A DNA stretch of 64,000 nt from an uncultured Succinivibrionaceae bacterium (GTDB taxonomy: Bacteria > Pseudomonadota > Gammaproteobacteria > Enterobacterales > Succinivibrionaceae): positions 1 to 64,000 of the forward strand of contig UQCV01000005.1 of NCBI GenBank assembly GCA_900539665.1, in the 5' to 3' direction. Within the stretch, counting starts at the first letter, position 1, and each line of letters opens with the position of its first letter. A program made the position numbers and the translations under genes. The notes beneath the pieces were generated by a model that was not told the origin of the DNA, ran no database searches, and saw nothing but the letters and a program-made list of their open reading frames with translations. Shown here piece by piece: positions 27,396 through 37,922 of this stretch.

Positions 27396-28061
27396 TTATG
27401 CGCTATAAAGCTCGTGGTCTTTGATATATGAAATAACCTTAGGATCCATGAAGTTAGTGGCTTCTACATAACGCTTTTGGGTCAATAAATGGCGTAGTTC
27501 TGTCGAGCTAATATCAGTTTCGGGGTTGTCTATCATAAATAGTTCCCCTGTAGAGGCACTTAGATGGTGGTTGGAGCTTAAAGCTTGCTTAAAAAGTGGC
27601 TGTAAAGGTGCAGGAAGCTTGGCTAAAAAATTAGCTTTATCAAGCGCTGCGGTGGACAGGTTTTGTGGCCGTTTCATGACGGCGATATTCGTGACGCTTA
27701 AAAGTTCTAAACCTCGATACCAAGTGTGTAGCTTTAAAAATGAGTCAGTCCCCATGATAAAGACCAAGCGATTTTGCGGCTGCTCTTTAGTTAAAGCGAC
27801 CATGTTATCAAACGTATAGCTATAGGTAGTTTTTTCTAGCTCCCAAGTGGAGATTTTTACGCCGTTTAAATCTTGGGTCGCGAGCTTTAACATGGCTAAG
27901 CGATCCGCATCGCTCGTGCCGACGCGGTCTTTATAATAGGGCATGCGGTTAGGCATGATGACAATTTGGTCAAGCTCTAAAGCTTCTTTGACCGCTAGAG
28001 CTGATTTTAGATGTCCCTGGTGCACCGGATCAAAGGTGCCCCCAAAAATTCCTACATCCAT
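27396..28061 (-). CDS. nadD: Nicotinate-nucleotide adenylyltransferase
   Basis: A 221-residue nucleotidyltransferase. The GGTFDPVHQGHL motif at residues 7-18 and the C-terminal SSTELR signature bind ATP. It forms deamido-NAD from nicotinate mononucleotide. It follows holA by 15 bp and is probably co-transcribed with it. Confidence 0.95.
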   Translation of the reverse strand: MDVGIFGGTFDPVHQGHLKSALAVKEALELDQIVIMPNRMPYYKDRVGTSDADRLAMLKLATQDLNGVKISTWELEKTTYSYTFDNMVALTKEQPQNRLVFIMGTDSFLKLHTWYRGLELLSVTNIAVMKRPQNLSTAALDKANFLAKLPAPLQPLFKQALSSNHHLSASTGELFMIDNPETDISSTELRHLLTQKRYVEATNFMDPKVISYIKDHELYSA

Positions 28062-28076
28062 ACCGTCATCCTTAGG

Positions 28077-29156
28077 TTAACCAAACTTTGGATCGGGAAT
28101 TTCGAAGTCACTAGAGGTTAGATAAAAATCTTGGCGACTACGTAGCACGCAGATTTCCTCTAGGATCATAATGGCCGTATCTTCATGATAGTATCGGGCC
28201 TCAAGGTCTGCACGGCAAATGAGGTCGCATAACCTTAAGACTCCGGCGGTAGAAATGGAGTTGGCCGCTCTAAGATACAATTGTTGCTTTGATTTTAAAG
28301 CGCGTAAGACCGGGTTTTCGTTAAACCAACTATCGAGCATAATGCCACGATCTAAGCGTGTTCTCATTTCTAAGAGATCGTTGATGGCATTGCCGGCATT
28401 ACGAATTAAAACGGCTAAGCGTTCTCCTTCGGCGCAAAGAGTATATAGCATCTTTAGGCGCTTTTGCGGGCGTACATCTGGGTCTAGGAGAGCATCTTTA
28501 AATTCAAAAGCCGTGTAGTGGCGGTCGGCTGCTACCTGATCTCGAACCACGGCTACAGGAAGCAGGCCTTGATGGGAGAGACCAGCTAAATCGAGCTTGT
28601 TTAAAGCTTGAATTTGCGCGCCTAAGTTACCTTCATAAGCTTCGTAAATTAAACTTGCCCCTTCTGGGTCTAGCCCAATTTGCATTTGGGCGGCACGGTT
28701 TTGGATAAAACGAACGGTGTTGTGTTCGTCCATCGGATAAAAGACGGTGGTAATGCCAACATTATCGAGTGGCGCTAACGCTTTATTTTTTAAATCGCCT
28801 TTACTAATGCGCGGTAAACGCACAATGGCAAGCATGTCAGGATTTAAGCAGGAAGCTAAGCTATTTAAAGCTGGAGTGCCAGATTTGATGCTCTTTAACG
28901 ATAAAACGATAATAACTTTATCGGCAAAAAGACCAGTACTAGAGCAAGCTTCCTCGAGCGTTGCTAAGTTTATAGAGTCGTCATCAAAACCAACTTTATT
29001 GGTGCGGGTATAGCCTTCATTGCGCTTTTCCGCTAAAGCGATAATGCGTTCAGTGTATTCCTCATGCCAAAACGGTTCGTCGGAACACAATATGTATACC
29101 GGCGCAAAATCACCTCGCGCTAAAGCTTCATCGAGTTTGTTTTGATAAAGAAGCAT
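28077..29156 (-). CDS. holA: DNA polymerase III subunit delta
   Basis: A 359-residue HolA protein with the N-terminal ...ARGDFAPVYILCSDEPF segment, LVIL-like KVIIVLSLKS near residue 80 and the C-terminal helical collar domain. The delta subunit opens the sliding clamp in the clamp loader. Its ATG overlaps the lptE stop (TAATG), as in the conserved lptE-holA pair. Confidence 0.93.
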   Translation of the reverse strand: MLLYQNKLDEALARGDFAPVYILCSDEPFWHEEYTERIIALAEKRNEGYTRTNKVGFDDDSINLATLEEACSSTGLFADKVIIVLSLKSIKSGTPALNSLASCLNPDMLAIVRLPRISKGDLKNKALAPLDNVGITTVFYPMDEHNTVRFIQNRAAQMQIGLDPEGASLIYEAYEGNLGAQIQALNKLDLAGLSHQGLLPVAVVRDQVAADRHYTAFEFKDALLDPDVRPQKRLKMLYTLCAEGERLAVLIRNAGNAINDLLEMRTRLDRGIMLDSWFNENPVLRALKSKQQLYLRAANSISTAGVLRLCDLICRADLEARYYHEDTAIMILEEICVLRSRQDFYLTSSDFEIPDPKFG

Positions 29157-29944
29157 TAGTCTTGGGCTCCTTGTGGTTGATTGTTACCATTGTGAGATGG
29201 TTTTAAAGTTGGAGTTGGTTCTTCTTTTTTATCGAGCTTTAAAACTTTATCGTCTGTAGAAGTGCGTTTATCGATAAGGGCTTGAGCTTCCTCTTCGTTA
29301 GAAACCACGGCGCTATCAACTGGAGCCTCGCCTGAGGTGGCATTAAAGACCACGCGGACGTGTTCATCGGTTAATGGGTTTGAATCACTAGCGCTTGGGG
29401 TGGTCTTTTGTGGTTGGAGCTGTTCAAGGGAAAGATATGACCCATGTAAGCGGTCGATAATTTCCCGTGACAGTTCAACGGCGTTTTCTTTAGTTAATAA
29501 GGCGTTTTTAGAATCGGAAGCAAGGTTACTACCAGGGGTACTTACGACTGCACGGTTGATGGAGCTCTTAATGGCGTATGGTTTGTTATGCGGGGTAAAA
29601 AGCTGGCAACTGATTTGAGAGCGTAAAGTGTATTCAAGGTCTTGGGAGTTACTACCAACAGCTACGGTTGTTTGGGAAGAACGTAGGGATCCACAGCTAA
29701 GCACTGCGAGATACATACTTTGGTAGTAAGAAATAGATTTTTTACCATACATCACGTTGACGCCATTTAAAACCAATTGGTTTTCAAGCTCAATAAAGAG
29801 GGGGTCGTGGGGATTCCCAACGATTACGAGGTTAGCGTATTTTTCCCCAAGATTATGTTTAGTCGCGATTCTAAAACCACAGGCAGTACATAAAAACGTA
29901 CCGATAACAGTAGTGAGTAAGGCGAACTTAAGGCTTGTTTTCAC
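29156..29944 (-). CDS. lptE: LPS-assembly lipoprotein LptE
   Basis: A 262-residue lipoprotein with a signal peptide ending at the lipobox CTAC (Cys22) and the CGFRIA start typical of LptE. LptE plugs the LptD barrel for lipopolysaccharide insertion in the outer membrane. The first ~180 residues align with the family. The last ~80 are an acidic, Lys/Thr-rich extension not found in E. coli LptE. Position upstream of holA supports the call. Confidence 0.88.
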   Translation of the reverse strand: MKTSLKFALLTTVIGTFLCTACGFRIATKHNLGEKYANLVIVGNPHDPLFIELENQLVLNGVNVMYGKKSISYYQSMYLAVLSCGSLRSSQTTVAVGSNSQDLEYTLRSQISCQLFTPHNKPYAIKSSINRAVVSTPGSNLASDSKNALLTKENAVELSREIIDRLHGSYLSLEQLQPQKTTPSASDSNPLTDEHVRVVFNATSGEAPVDSAVVSNEEEAQALIDKRTSTDDKVLKLDKKEEPTPTLKPSHNGNNQPQGAQD

Positions 29945-30376
29945 GGGGAATCTCCTTGGAACTTAAAACTATGGTTAATTGTCTATAGTCAAGCTTGAGT
30001 TTAGGCTTTACGATTTTTACTTAAGCGCGTACCTAAGCGCGAATGTTAAGAGCTAAAAAACGGCCCTTATAGATAATACCAAATGGCCAAATTAATAAGG
30101 CGTGGCTAGCGCAAAAATTTGATCTTTAAATCATTTGAGCCTCAATTGGGGCTTTAGATTTAAGTTATGTGATGTACATTAATTTTAACCTTAGACAGGG
30201 CTCTTATCTAAGGATTTAGAACTTTTAGCGCTAAGGGGTAAAAGCTAAATATTTAGAGAAGAACTCGGAGAGTTGTAAATCCTGCGTTTTTTAGACGCAG
30301 GATTTAAGGCATGGGTTTAAGGCAAGAACTCGTTATAACATAAGAGCCGAGCCTTAAATCAAGCGTAGTTTAAGTC
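29945..30376. other. Intergenic region between leuS and lptE
   Basis: This 432-bp gap interrupts the leuS-lptE-holA order with space for a terminator and a separate lptE promoter. Apart from the hairpin at 30277-30305, a short direct repeat (TAAGCGCG, near 30023 and 30034) is all I see. Confidence 0.4.
30277..30305 (-). terminator. Hairpin downstream of leuS
   Basis: AAATCCTGCGT (30277-30287) pairs perfectly with ACGCAGGATTT (30295-30305) around a 7-base loop, 72 bp after the leuS stop. There is no long U-run on the minus strand, so termination may be partial. Confidence 0.55.
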
Positions 30377-32962
30377 TTAAGCTACCACGATGTTGAGGAG
30401 CTTACCCTTAATGAAGATAACCTTCTTAATTTCGGTTCCGTCGGTAAACTTAGTTACAGCCGGATCCGCAAAAGCTAAGCTCTTGATTTCTTCTTCGGTC
30501 GCCAAAGCGCTTACAGTGAGACGGCTTCTTACCTTACCGTTTACCTGAACTACGATCAACTTTTCATCTTCAACGAGGGCGCTGTCATCAGTCTTTGGCC
30601 AAGCTGCGTTATCGATATCACTATGACCTAATGCTTCCCAAAGCTTGTAACAAGCATGAGGGATGATAGGGTAGAGCATCACAACACAAGCATCGTATAC
30701 TTCGTAAAGTACACTTAAAGCGTTAGCTGAAGAGGTAGCTTCAAGCTTAGCAGCCTTGTTTAAAAGTTCCATAATAGCGGCAATCGCAGTGTTGAAAGTC
30801 TGACGACGACCGATATCATCGGTAACTTTAGCAATAGTCTTATGAAGTTCGCGACGTAAGGCCTTTTCTTCACTAGTAAGAGTAGCGCTATCGAGGCTAG
30901 CAGGACGAGCGTGCTGAATGAGGTTTTGGATGTTGTTCCAAAATCTACGAATGAAACGCTGAGCGCCTTCAACCCCAGATTCAGACCATTCAAGGGTAAG
31001 TTCAGCCGGGGACGCAAACATCATGAAGAGACGTACGGTGTCAGCACCATAGCGTTCAACCATAGCCTGTGGGTCGATCCCGTTGTTCTTAGACTTACTC
31101 ATCTTAGTCATGCCAGCGTGAACGAGGGTATGACCTTCCTTATCTACGGCAGAAACGATATTTCCCTTTTCATCACGAGTGCAGGTTGCATCAAGAGGGC
31201 TTACCCAAACTTTACCGCCATTAGCATCGTTGTAGTAGAAAGCATCAGCTAACACCATGCCTTGGCAAAGTAAGCGCTTAAATGGTTCATCACTCTTAAC
31301 CATGCCAGCGTCACGTAGTAACTTGTGGAAGAAACGAGCATAGAGTAAGTGCATGCATGCGTGTTCAATCCCACCGATATACTGATCTACAGGCAACCAG
31401 AAGTTGGTCTTAGCAGGATCAAGCATAGCAGTGTCGCAATCTGGGCAGCAGTAACGAGCATAGTACCAAGAAGATTCCATGAAGGTATCAAAAGTATCGG
31501 TTTCACGTAAAGCATCAACGCCATCAACCTTTACCTTAGCCCAGCTTGGATCAGCCTTGATTGGGCTTTGTACCCCGTGCATGATTACGTCTTCAGGTAA
31601 TAATACAGGGAATTCTTTAGCTGGCTGCACTTCGCCATCTGGCATGTAAACCATAGGGATAGGAGCACCCCAATAACGCTGACGGGAAACACCCCAGTCA
31701 CGGAGACGGTAGTTTACAGTGCGGTGACCAGTGCCAGTTGCTTCAAGTTCATCAGCGATAGCTTTGAAAGCACCCTTAAAATCGAGGCCGTCGAACTTGC
31801 CACTGTTGCAGGTAATACCCTTTTCAGTGTAAGCCGCCTTAGAGATATCAATTTCAGAACCATCAGCAGGCTTGATTACTTGCATGATGTCGAGATTGTA
31901 CTTTTTAGCAAAGTCATAATCGCGCGCATCGTGAGCAGGTACTGCCATAACTGCACCTGTACCGTAATCCATAAGCACGAAGTTTGCGACCATGATTGGT
32001 ACTTCGCGTCCGTTTAATGGATGTACCGCGTAAAGCCCGGTAGCCATGCCTTTCTTTTCCATAGTAGCGATGTCAGCTTCAGCGACCTTGAGATTGCGGC
32101 ATTCTTCAATGAAAGCAGCAAGTTCTGGGTTGTTTTGAGCAGCAGCGCGAGCTAATGGATGCATCGCAGCGATAGCAACATAGGTAACACCCATGAAGGT
32201 ATCAGGGCGAGTGGTGTAGACATCGAGGGTTTGGTCGCTATCTTTAAGCTTGAAGGTAATGGTAAGACCTTCAGAACGGCCGATCCAATTGCGTTGCATG
32301 GTCTTAACCATTTCAGGCCAACCATCGAGAGTATCGAGGTCCGAAAGCAATTCATCAGCATAAGCGGTAATCTTTAAGAACCACTGTGGGATTTCTTTGA
32401 TTTCTACCGGAGCGTCACAACGCCAGCATTTACCGTCTTGAACCTGTTCGTTAGCAAGCACGGTCTGGTCATTTGGACACCAGTTTACAGTAGAGGTCTT
32501 TTTGTAAACTAAACCTTTCTTGTAAAGTTCGGTAAAGAAACGCTGTTCCCACTGATAGTATTCAGGACGGCAGGTGGCAATTTCACGATCCCAATCGTAA
32601 GAAAAACCGAGCATCTTAAGCTGATTTTTCATGTAATCGATGTTGCTATAAGTCCACTTAGCTGGAGCAGTGTGGTTTTTGATCGCTGCGTTTTCAGCTG
32701 GTAAACCAAAAGAGTCCCAACCGATTGGTTGCATAACGGTTTTGCCGTTTAAACGCTGATAACGTGCGATTACGTCACCTATAGTATAGTTGCGTACGTG
32801 CCCCATGTGGAGACGCCCAGATGGATATGGAAACATGGAGAGGCAGTAAAATTTTTCTTTTGATGGGTCTTCCTTAGCCTTAAAGGTTTTTTGGGAGAGC
32901 CAGTGTTCCTGAACTTCAGGTTCAATTTCATGCGGATTGTATTGTTCAAGTATGACTGACAT
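30377..32962 (-). CDS. leuS: Leucyl-tRNA synthetase
   Basis: An 861-residue class I synthetase of normal length. Seen: the HIGH-type HMGH in [12 protein letters not shown] (near residue 52), the editing domain with TRPDTFMG (near 257) and the KMSKS loop in KMSKSKNNG (near 632). The C-terminal domain ends in [14 protein letters not shown]. It charges tRNA-Leu. The gene is transcribed away from the L,D-transpeptidase gene, with a 378-bp divergent region between them. Confidence 0.97.
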   Translation of the reverse strand: MSVILEQYNPHEIEPEVQEHWLSQKTFKAKEDPSKEKFYCLSMFPYPSGRLHMGHVRNYTIGDVIARYQRLNGKTVMQPIGWDSFGLPAENAAIKNHTAPAKWTYSNIDYMKNQLKMLGFSYDWDREIATCRPEYYQWEQRFFTELYKKGLVYKKTSTVNWCPNDQTVLANEQVQDGKCWRCDAPVEIKEIPQWFLKITAYADELLSDLDTLDGWPEMVKTMQRNWIGRSEGLTITFKLKDSDQTLDVYTTRPDTFMGVTYVAIAAMHPLARAAAQNNPELAAFIEECRNLKVAEADIATMEKKGMATGLYAVHPLNGREVPIMVANFVLMDYGTGAVMAVPAHDARDYDFAKKYNLDIMQVIKPADGSEIDISKAAYTEKGITCNSGKFDGLDFKGAFKAIADELEATGTGHRTVNYRLRDWGVSRQRYWGAPIPMVYMPDGEVQPAKEFPVLLPEDVIMHGVQSPIKADPSWAKVKVDGVDALRETDTFDTFMESSWYYARYCCPDCDTAMLDPAKTNFWLPVDQYIGGIEHACMHLLYARFFHKLLRDAGMVKSDEPFKRLLCQGMVLADAFYYNDANGGKVWVSPLDATCTRDEKGNIVSAVDKEGHTLVHAGMTKMSKSKNNGIDPQAMVERYGADTVRLFMMFASPAELTLEWSESGVEGAQRFIRRFWNNIQNLIQHARPASLDSATLTSEEKALRRELHKTIAKVTDDIGRRQTFNTAIAAIMELLNKAAKLEATSSANALSVLYEVYDACVVMLYPIIPHACYKLWEALGHSDIDNAAWPKTDDSALVEDEKLIVVQVNGKVRSRLTVSALATEEEIKSLAFADPAVTKFTDGTEIKKVIFIKGKLLNIVVA

Positions 32963-33340
32963 ATAAACGTCCGATAAATAAAAAACAAAATGATCTATAG
33001 GCGGTCAAAGACCGTCGAAATAGCTAGGTGGCCTCGTACGCTGACTGCAGACCACCTAGGTAAGGTATAAAAAATGGTAATATTATACATTAAAGTCTCT
33101 CTCATCACATTAAAAACATGGTAGATAAAGCAGTGTAAATTGCGTGTCTGGCTTGGTTCATTATGGTAAAATAGCGCCTCATGTAACGGAATACATTCCC
33201 ACTAGACCAAGGTCTAGAATTCATAGATGGGTAAATGCTTCAATTAAGCTTAGTGTTTTAATTGAACTCTACAAGAAATTTAAGATTAGATTTCTTGAAT
33301 AAATGATTGAAAGTTTTTGATTTGTAGGATTTAAATTACG
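32963..33340. other. Divergent promoter region between leuS and the L,D-transpeptidase gene
   Basis: On the leuS side there are two inverted repeats: CGGTC/GACCG at 33002-33014, and CTAGGTGG (33024-33031) with CCACCTAG (33052-33059). On the forward side there is a TGG-TAAAAT extended -10 candidate at 33164-33172, followed by three hairpins: 33202-33217, 33239-33266 and 33272-33297. Both genes therefore appear to have structured 5' leaders. Confidence 0.45.
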
Positions 33341-34258
33341 GTGAAAAAGAGTATTTTTGCAGGGCTTGCGGCCTGTGTAATAATGATGATGCCGGAAGCA
33401 TGGGCGGTAACTTATAAAGTGCCAACTAATGGTAGTCGAGTTGTTGGAAAGAATCTTGTAACCGTGGTACCGGAAGGTAAGGTTTCGCTTGAAGATATTG
33501 CTAAAGAGTATCAAATGGGCTTTAGTAATATGACCGAAGCTAATCCGCGAGTGGATGCTTATTTACCAAAACCAGGTACTAAGGTTATCATTCCGCAAAA
33601 GTTGATTTTACCAAATACGGTGCATGAAGGCATCGTTATTAACTCTGCTGAAATGCGTCTTTATTACTTCCATGATGGGGTGGTTGAAGTTCTACCTATC
33701 GGGATTGGGCAATTAGGCAAAGATACTCCGGTTAATTGGGTCACTAAGGTACAACGTAAAAAAGCAGGTCCTACTTGGACTCCAACCGCGAGAACTCGCG
33801 CCGAATATGCTGCCATGGGGGAACCGTTGCCTGCTGTAGTACCAGCCGGTAAAGATAACCCAATGGGTTTATATGCATTATACGTGGGGAATCTTTACGC
33901 TATCCACGGGACTAACGCAAATTTTGGGATCGGTTTACGTGTAAGTCATGGTTGTATCCGTTTGCGTGATGCTGATATTAAGTATCTTTTTGAAACTGTA
34001 CCGGTTGATACTCGCGTTGAGTTTATCAATGAACCTGTTAAATACACTAAGGAACCAGATGGTTCAGTTTATGTAGAAATTCATCAACCACTTTCAACTA
34101 CTGAAGCGGAAATAAACTCTAAGCTTCATTCTCGCCTCGTGCTTAAGCAAGAGTTTATTGATTTCTTAAATGCGAATGATGTCGATATGACTTTAGTTGA
34201 AGCGGAGCTAAATGATCGTAGTGGGATGCCTTTACTTATCAATCCAATTGATTTCTAG
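33341..34258 (+). CDS. L,D-transpeptidase (YkuD domain) with LysM-like region
   Basis: A 305-residue periplasmic enzyme of the ErfK/YbiS/YcfS/YnhG group. The signal peptide ends at AWA (residue 22), a LysM-like segment follows (residues 28-90), and the YkuD domain has the catalytic site IHGTNANFG...SHGCIRLRD, with His, Cys and Arg in place. It either attaches Braun lipoprotein or forms 3-3 cross-links; the sequence alone does not decide. It starts at GTG 33341 after a structured leader. Confidence 0.92.
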   Translation: MKKSIFAGLAACVIMMMPEAWAVTYKVPTNGSRVVGKNLVTVVPEGKVSLEDIAKEYQMGFSNMTEANPRVDAYLPKPGTKVIIPQKLILPNTVHEGIVINSAEMRLYYFHDGVVEVLPIGIGQLGKDTPVNWVTKVQRKKAGPTWTPTARTRAEYAAMGEPLPAVVPAGKDNPMGLYALYVGNLYAIHGTNANFGIGLRVSHGCIRLRDADIKYLFETVPVDTRVEFINEPVKYTKEPDGSVYVEIHQPLSTTEAEINSKLHSRLVLKQEFIDFLNANDVDMTLVEAELNDRSGMPLLINPIDF

Positions 34259-34311
34259 GCCCTTAGGTTTTAGCTGTTAAATTTTGTGGATTTATAGGTT
34301 TAAAAAAATCT

Positions 34312-34339
34312 TGACGGTGTCGCGGGGGCACGTTATCAT
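34312..34339 (+). promoter_or_regulatory. Sigma-70 promoter of the tRNA-Ala genes
   Basis: TTGACG (34312-34317) and TATCAT (34334-34339) are separated by 16 bp, with a GC-rich spacer. The first tRNA-Ala starts 18 bp after the -10 box. Confidence 0.8.
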
Positions 34340-34357
34340 ACTCATGTTTTCCGTTGT

Positions 34358-34433
<76 letters not shown>

Positions 34434-34487
34434 GAACGTCCCAATGTTCATGGTTTACGGTTAATATTTTCTACTTTCAGTTGGTAT

Positions 34488-34563
<76 letters not shown>

Positions 34564-34945
34564 GACTGACCATTTGTTGAAACTTCCTGGTGCTTTGCTC
34601 CGGGTTTTTTCGTTTTTAGGCCCTATTTTTGGGGAAAATAACTTTGGTATTAATGTACTAACGGTGTGCTAACAGTGTATTAACATTCATTGTACTAATC
34701 TAGAGTTATTGGATATCGATGTCTTAATTTTTCGCCATTTTTCGTCCTTTTTCGCCATTTTTCGTCTTGGTATTTTTCTTTTTTCTTTTTATTTTTTAGT
34801 TTGGCGCTTATTACCCTTACACCTTTGCACCTTTACGCCTTAATGTCTGTACTCGTATTAAGTGAAACAAAATTTTGCTCCTAAAAACGGTGGGCTACAT
34901 GCGCTTTAGGTAGAGCATGGCTACTTAGGTTTTAGTTCAAGTTCT
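34564..34945. other. Intergenic region after the tRNA-Ala genes
   Basis: Apart from the terminator, this gap holds a 20-bp direct repeat (units at 34728-34747 and 34748-34767, containing CGCCATTTTTCGTC) and a pyrimidine-rich tract. No gene or structured RNA is recognised. Confidence 0.45.
34586..34610 (+). terminator. Intrinsic terminator of the tRNA-Ala operon
   Basis: CCTGG and CCGGG pair (one G-U) around a nine-base loop and are followed directly by TTTTTT. It lies 22 bp after the second tRNA. Confidence 0.7.
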
Positions 34946-36082
34946 TTATTGTAAAGCTTTTAAATCCTCAGCCGAAAGGTCCAGATCTTCCCAAGAAGCT
35001 GAGCCTGGATCAAGATTGATCGTCGGATCGATAAGCACTTTGTTTTGGGAAGCTCTAGGGTGCTTAGCCGCTTTGTCTAAAATCTTAAACTTGTTTTGTA
35101 AGCGCTTTTGTTCTTCTTTATCTGTGATACGGCGTGGTTCATTAAAGCTGATGCCGGTTTTCTTTAAGAATTCCATGATGGTTTTGCTACTAGAGGCAAA
35201 ACCAATTTTATGTTTGCCATACTTAGAACCTAACGTATTGATCCCGATAACTTCGCTATCGGTATTATAGAGGGGGCCACCACTGTTACCTGGAGAGATG
35301 CGGGCAGAGTGTTCAGTCATTGGTACGTAATAATTTAGTTTTTGGAGCTTAAATTTCATGAAGCCGGTTATTTTACCTGTGGTTAATGATTCGTGTAGAT
35401 AGTCAGCTTCAAGGCGATTTCTGATTTTACGGTTACCGCTTTGACTTTTAGGGTTTAGCGTGAAAAAGAGCAGGGGATTGGCTTTAACGGTGCGATCGTT
35501 GTCAAAGGCGGCTGGAAAGCCACTCGCAATGACGGTACTGCCCCTTTTATAGTTTGAGCTAAGCACTACCGGTTCTAAACTACCTAACAGGCCTGGGGTA
35601 TTGATGGCAATAACGCTCATATCAAGCTCGGGGGAAGCTAGAAGTACAGACGCTTCGACCGTGAAAATGATGTTTTTATGGTCGAGCCATCCAATGGCTA
35701 ATCGGTCAATGGTTTTAACAATGCGGTCTCCGGTAGTTTTGCAAACTTTTTGGATATCTCTACGGTTAAGGTCTTCTTCAATCACATGGTTATTAGTTAA
35801 AAATTGACCTTTGTAATTCAATAAAAAACCAGAGCCTGTTGAGTTGGCGATGTAGGAGCAAACTTTTTTATTTTTTAAATAGATATCATAAGCTCTAAGC
35901 GCAAAGACGCGGACGGTGGAGTGGCCCTGCTTAAATTCAACGTTGTAATTCTTTTCTACGGTATACGCATAGCTAGGAGTGGAAATAAAAAAAGCAACCA
36001 GCATAATTAAGAGGCTTACATAAGAAGTCCGCTTTAATAAAATAGTGTTGGGCCACTGATAAAACATGAATATATTGTCCAA
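34946..36082 (-). CDS. Secreted trypsin-like (HtrA-type) serine protease without PDZ domain
   Basis: A 378-residue protein with an N-terminal signal peptide ending around SYA (residue 40). The chymotrypsin-fold triad is visible: His in LTNNHVI (near 97), Asp in ELDMSVI (near 156) and Ser in GNSGGPL (near 266). The domain ends near residue 315. The rest is a charged tail without a PDZ domain, unlike DegP/DegQ. It is probably periplasmic or exported. No neighbour suggests a substrate. Several in-frame ATGs near the N-terminus make the exact start uncertain. Confidence 0.82.
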   Translation of the reverse strand: MDNIFMFYQWPNTILLKRTSYVSLLIMLVAFFISTPSYAYTVEKNYNVEFKQGHSTVRVFALRAYDIYLKNKKVCSYIANSTGSGFLLNYKGQFLTNNHVIEEDLNRRDIQKVCKTTGDRIVKTIDRLAIGWLDHKNIIFTVEASVLLASPELDMSVIAINTPGLLGSLEPVVLSSNYKRGSTVIASGFPAAFDNDRTVKANPLLFFTLNPKSQSGNRKIRNRLEADYLHESLTTGKITGFMKFKLQKLNYYVPMTEHSARISPGNSGGPLYNTDSEVIGINTLGSKYGKHKIGFASSSKTIMEFLKKTGISFNEPRRITDKEEQKRLQNKFKILDKAAKHPRASQNKVLIDPTINLDPGSASWEDLDLSAEDLKALQ

Positions 36083-36670
36083 TGTCTAATATCTAATATT
36101 ATGGTGGTGGAGGATTTTTTCTTGGAGAACCAATTCTTAAGCTTTTTTAAAGCTTGCTTAACAAGAAAGAGCTCCTTGAGGTTTTTAATTTTTTTAATTA
36201 GCTTGAGGTAGTATGGCTCATTTAGGGAGGTTTAGATAATAAGTTCGCTTTTAGGGCCTTGCTTTTGCTGACTTGTTTTATCGAAACTTTTTAATCAAAT
36301 CCTTTTTAGCGAATTTTTAGTTACTTAAGCTAATTACTTAAAATTATAACGACCTCATGCATTGTAGTATTTGTTTAGATTACGGTATAGACACGATTGT
36401 TAGAATTGAGCGCTTTGAGTGAATTAACTCAAAGTTTTAGCTATAATTTGTTTTTATGTATAAAGTGAGAGTTCTTCTTTATTTTAGCTTTATGTGTTTG
36501 TTTGGCTTATTTTTAGTAGACCGCAAGCAACAAGATTTTAGAATTTAATCAAAACCAACAAACAAAGTTAATAGAACATTTCTCAAAACAAGTTTTAAAA
36601 AAGATCATTAAGTTTTAAGTTACAAGTGGACTTGTAACTTAAAACATATCAAAACATTAGGAGAATGGTT
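36083..36670. other. Intergenic region upstream of rcsF
   Basis: A 588-bp AT-rich region. A perfect inverted repeat, CTTTGAGT at 36413-36420 and ACTCAAAG at 36427-36434, lies just upstream of a TATAAT box (36442-36447). This could be an operator and -10 for rcsF, leaving a leader of about 220 nt. No matching -35 box is clear. Nothing else is recognised. Confidence 0.4.
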
Positions 36671-37081
36671 ATGAACCCATTAAAAAATATCAAACGCCAC
36701 GCTAGAGGTAAATTGTTGGTCTGTGGGGTTATAGGGACTTTATTCCTTGTGGGTTGTGCCTCTTTTTCTTTTGAATCAAATCTTGACCCTAGTGGTATTG
36801 CCCAATATTTTAAAGTGGCCGAAGTTAAGTCCTACACTGATGAAGAATTGATGAATTTAAACTATGAAGAATTAGGTACAGTTGAAGGGTTAGATTGCCG
36901 TATTGATGCTAATGCAGGAACCCCACGTACTGCTGACGCTAAAGAAGATGCGCGCAAACAAGCAGCAGCCAAAGGGGCTAATGGGATTGTTTACTCCAAA
37001 TGTGTGCATTTTGAAAATACTCCAGCTTGTGCTCAATCTGTAAGTTGCTATGGCCGTATGGTCTATGTGCAGGAAGATTAA
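36671..37081 (+). CDS. rcsF: Rcs stress sensor lipoprotein RcsF
   Basis: A 136-residue lipoprotein with lipobox LVGC in its first 30 residues. The RcsF domain has four cysteines (GLDCR, YSKC, PAC and SCYG) expected to form the two conserved disulfides, with ARKQAAAKGANGIV between them. RcsF senses outer-membrane and peptidoglycan stress and signals through IgaA to the Rcs phosphorelay. ATG 36671 is chosen because the AGGAG ribosome binding site ends 7 bp upstream; the ATG at 36665 is too close. trmO follows after 8 bp, as in E. coli. Confidence 0.88.
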   Translation: MNPLKNIKRHARGKLLVCGVIGTLFLVGCASFSFESNLDPSGIAQYFKVAEVKSYTDEELMNLNYEELGTVEGLDCRIDANAGTPRTADAKEDARKQAAAKGANGIVYSKCVHFENTPACAQSVSCYGRMVYVQED

Positions 37082-37089
37082 GGTTCTAC

Positions 37090-37827
37090 ATGAAAGAATT
37101 TGCCTCCGAATATCTCATTAAACCGATTGCGGTTATGGAAAGTCCTTTTAGAACAAAGTTTTCCGTGCCTAGACAAAGTGCTTTGGTTAAAAATGGCCAA
37201 TTTAATATTCGGCTGTTGCCACCATACGATACGGTGCAAGCGGTTGAAGGGATAACGCAATATTCACATTTATGGGTGACCTTTGTGTTTCATGAAGTTG
37301 ACGGTAATCGACCTTTTGCCCCCATGGTGCGTCCACCTAGACTTGGTGGGGATGCCAAGCTTGGGGTCTTTGCTACTCGTTCTCCTTTTAGACCTAACCG
37401 TTTAGGTTTATCTTCAGTTCGGCTTTTAGGAGTGCGCCAGGAACAAGGAGTTATTAGGCTTGATATTGCGGGGGCTGATTTAGTCAATGGGACCCCGATA
37501 GTGGACTTAAGACCATATATCGCCTTTACTGATTCTATTCCTGACGCCGATAGTGGCTTTGCGCAAGAAGAACCTCCGCGCGTGTCAGTTCAATTTTCGG
37601 CGCAAGCGGAACTTGAGCTTAGCCAAATAAAAATCCCTAAATTTAAGGAATTTATTGTGGAGATTTTAGCGCAAGACCCACGTCCCGCCTATAAAGGCAG
37701 AAGGGAACAAGAAGGTCGGGAAACGGTTGATGCTAGGGAGTATGGCACAGAGCTTTACGACTACGATGTACATTGGCGCGCTTTAGCTGATGGGATTTTA
37801 GTGACAAGATTAAGCCCGCGCAGTTAA
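37090..37827 (+). CDS. trmO: tRNA (N6-threonylcarbamoyladenosine(37)-N6)-methyltransferase TrmO
   Basis: A 245-residue TsaA/YaeB family protein. Diagnostic segments are PIAVMESPFRTKF, PRLGGDAKLGVFATRSPFRPNRLG and ADLVNGTPIVDLRPY. It methylates t6A37 of tRNA-Thr. The start at 37090 gives a normal N-terminus; the upstream in-frame ATG would lie inside rcsF. The rcsF-trmO pair is conserved in enteric bacteria. Confidence 0.93.
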   Translation: MKEFASEYLIKPIAVMESPFRTKFSVPRQSALVKNGQFNIRLLPPYDTVQAVEGITQYSHLWVTFVFHEVDGNRPFAPMVRPPRLGGDAKLGVFATRSPFRPNRLGLSSVRLLGVRQEQGVIRLDIAGADLVNGTPIVDLRPYIAFTDSIPDADSGFAQEEPPRVSVQFSAQAELELSQIKIPKFKEFIVEILAQDPRPAYKGRREQEGRETVDAREYGTELYDYDVHWRALADGILVTRLSPRS

Positions 37828-37844
37828 GCATAAGCGGTTAAAGT

Positions 37845-37891
37845 TAGGTCTAAATATGTAGTGTTAGCTAGATCTTTAGACCTATTTTTTT
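37845..37891 (+). terminator. Intrinsic terminator of rcsF-trmO
   Basis: TAGGTCTAAA (37845-37854) pairs perfectly with TTTAGACCTA (37875-37884), followed by a run of seven T. Confidence 0.85.
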
Positions 37892-37922
37892 AGGCGTGCG
37901 TTTAGGTGAAACTATGTTGCTA

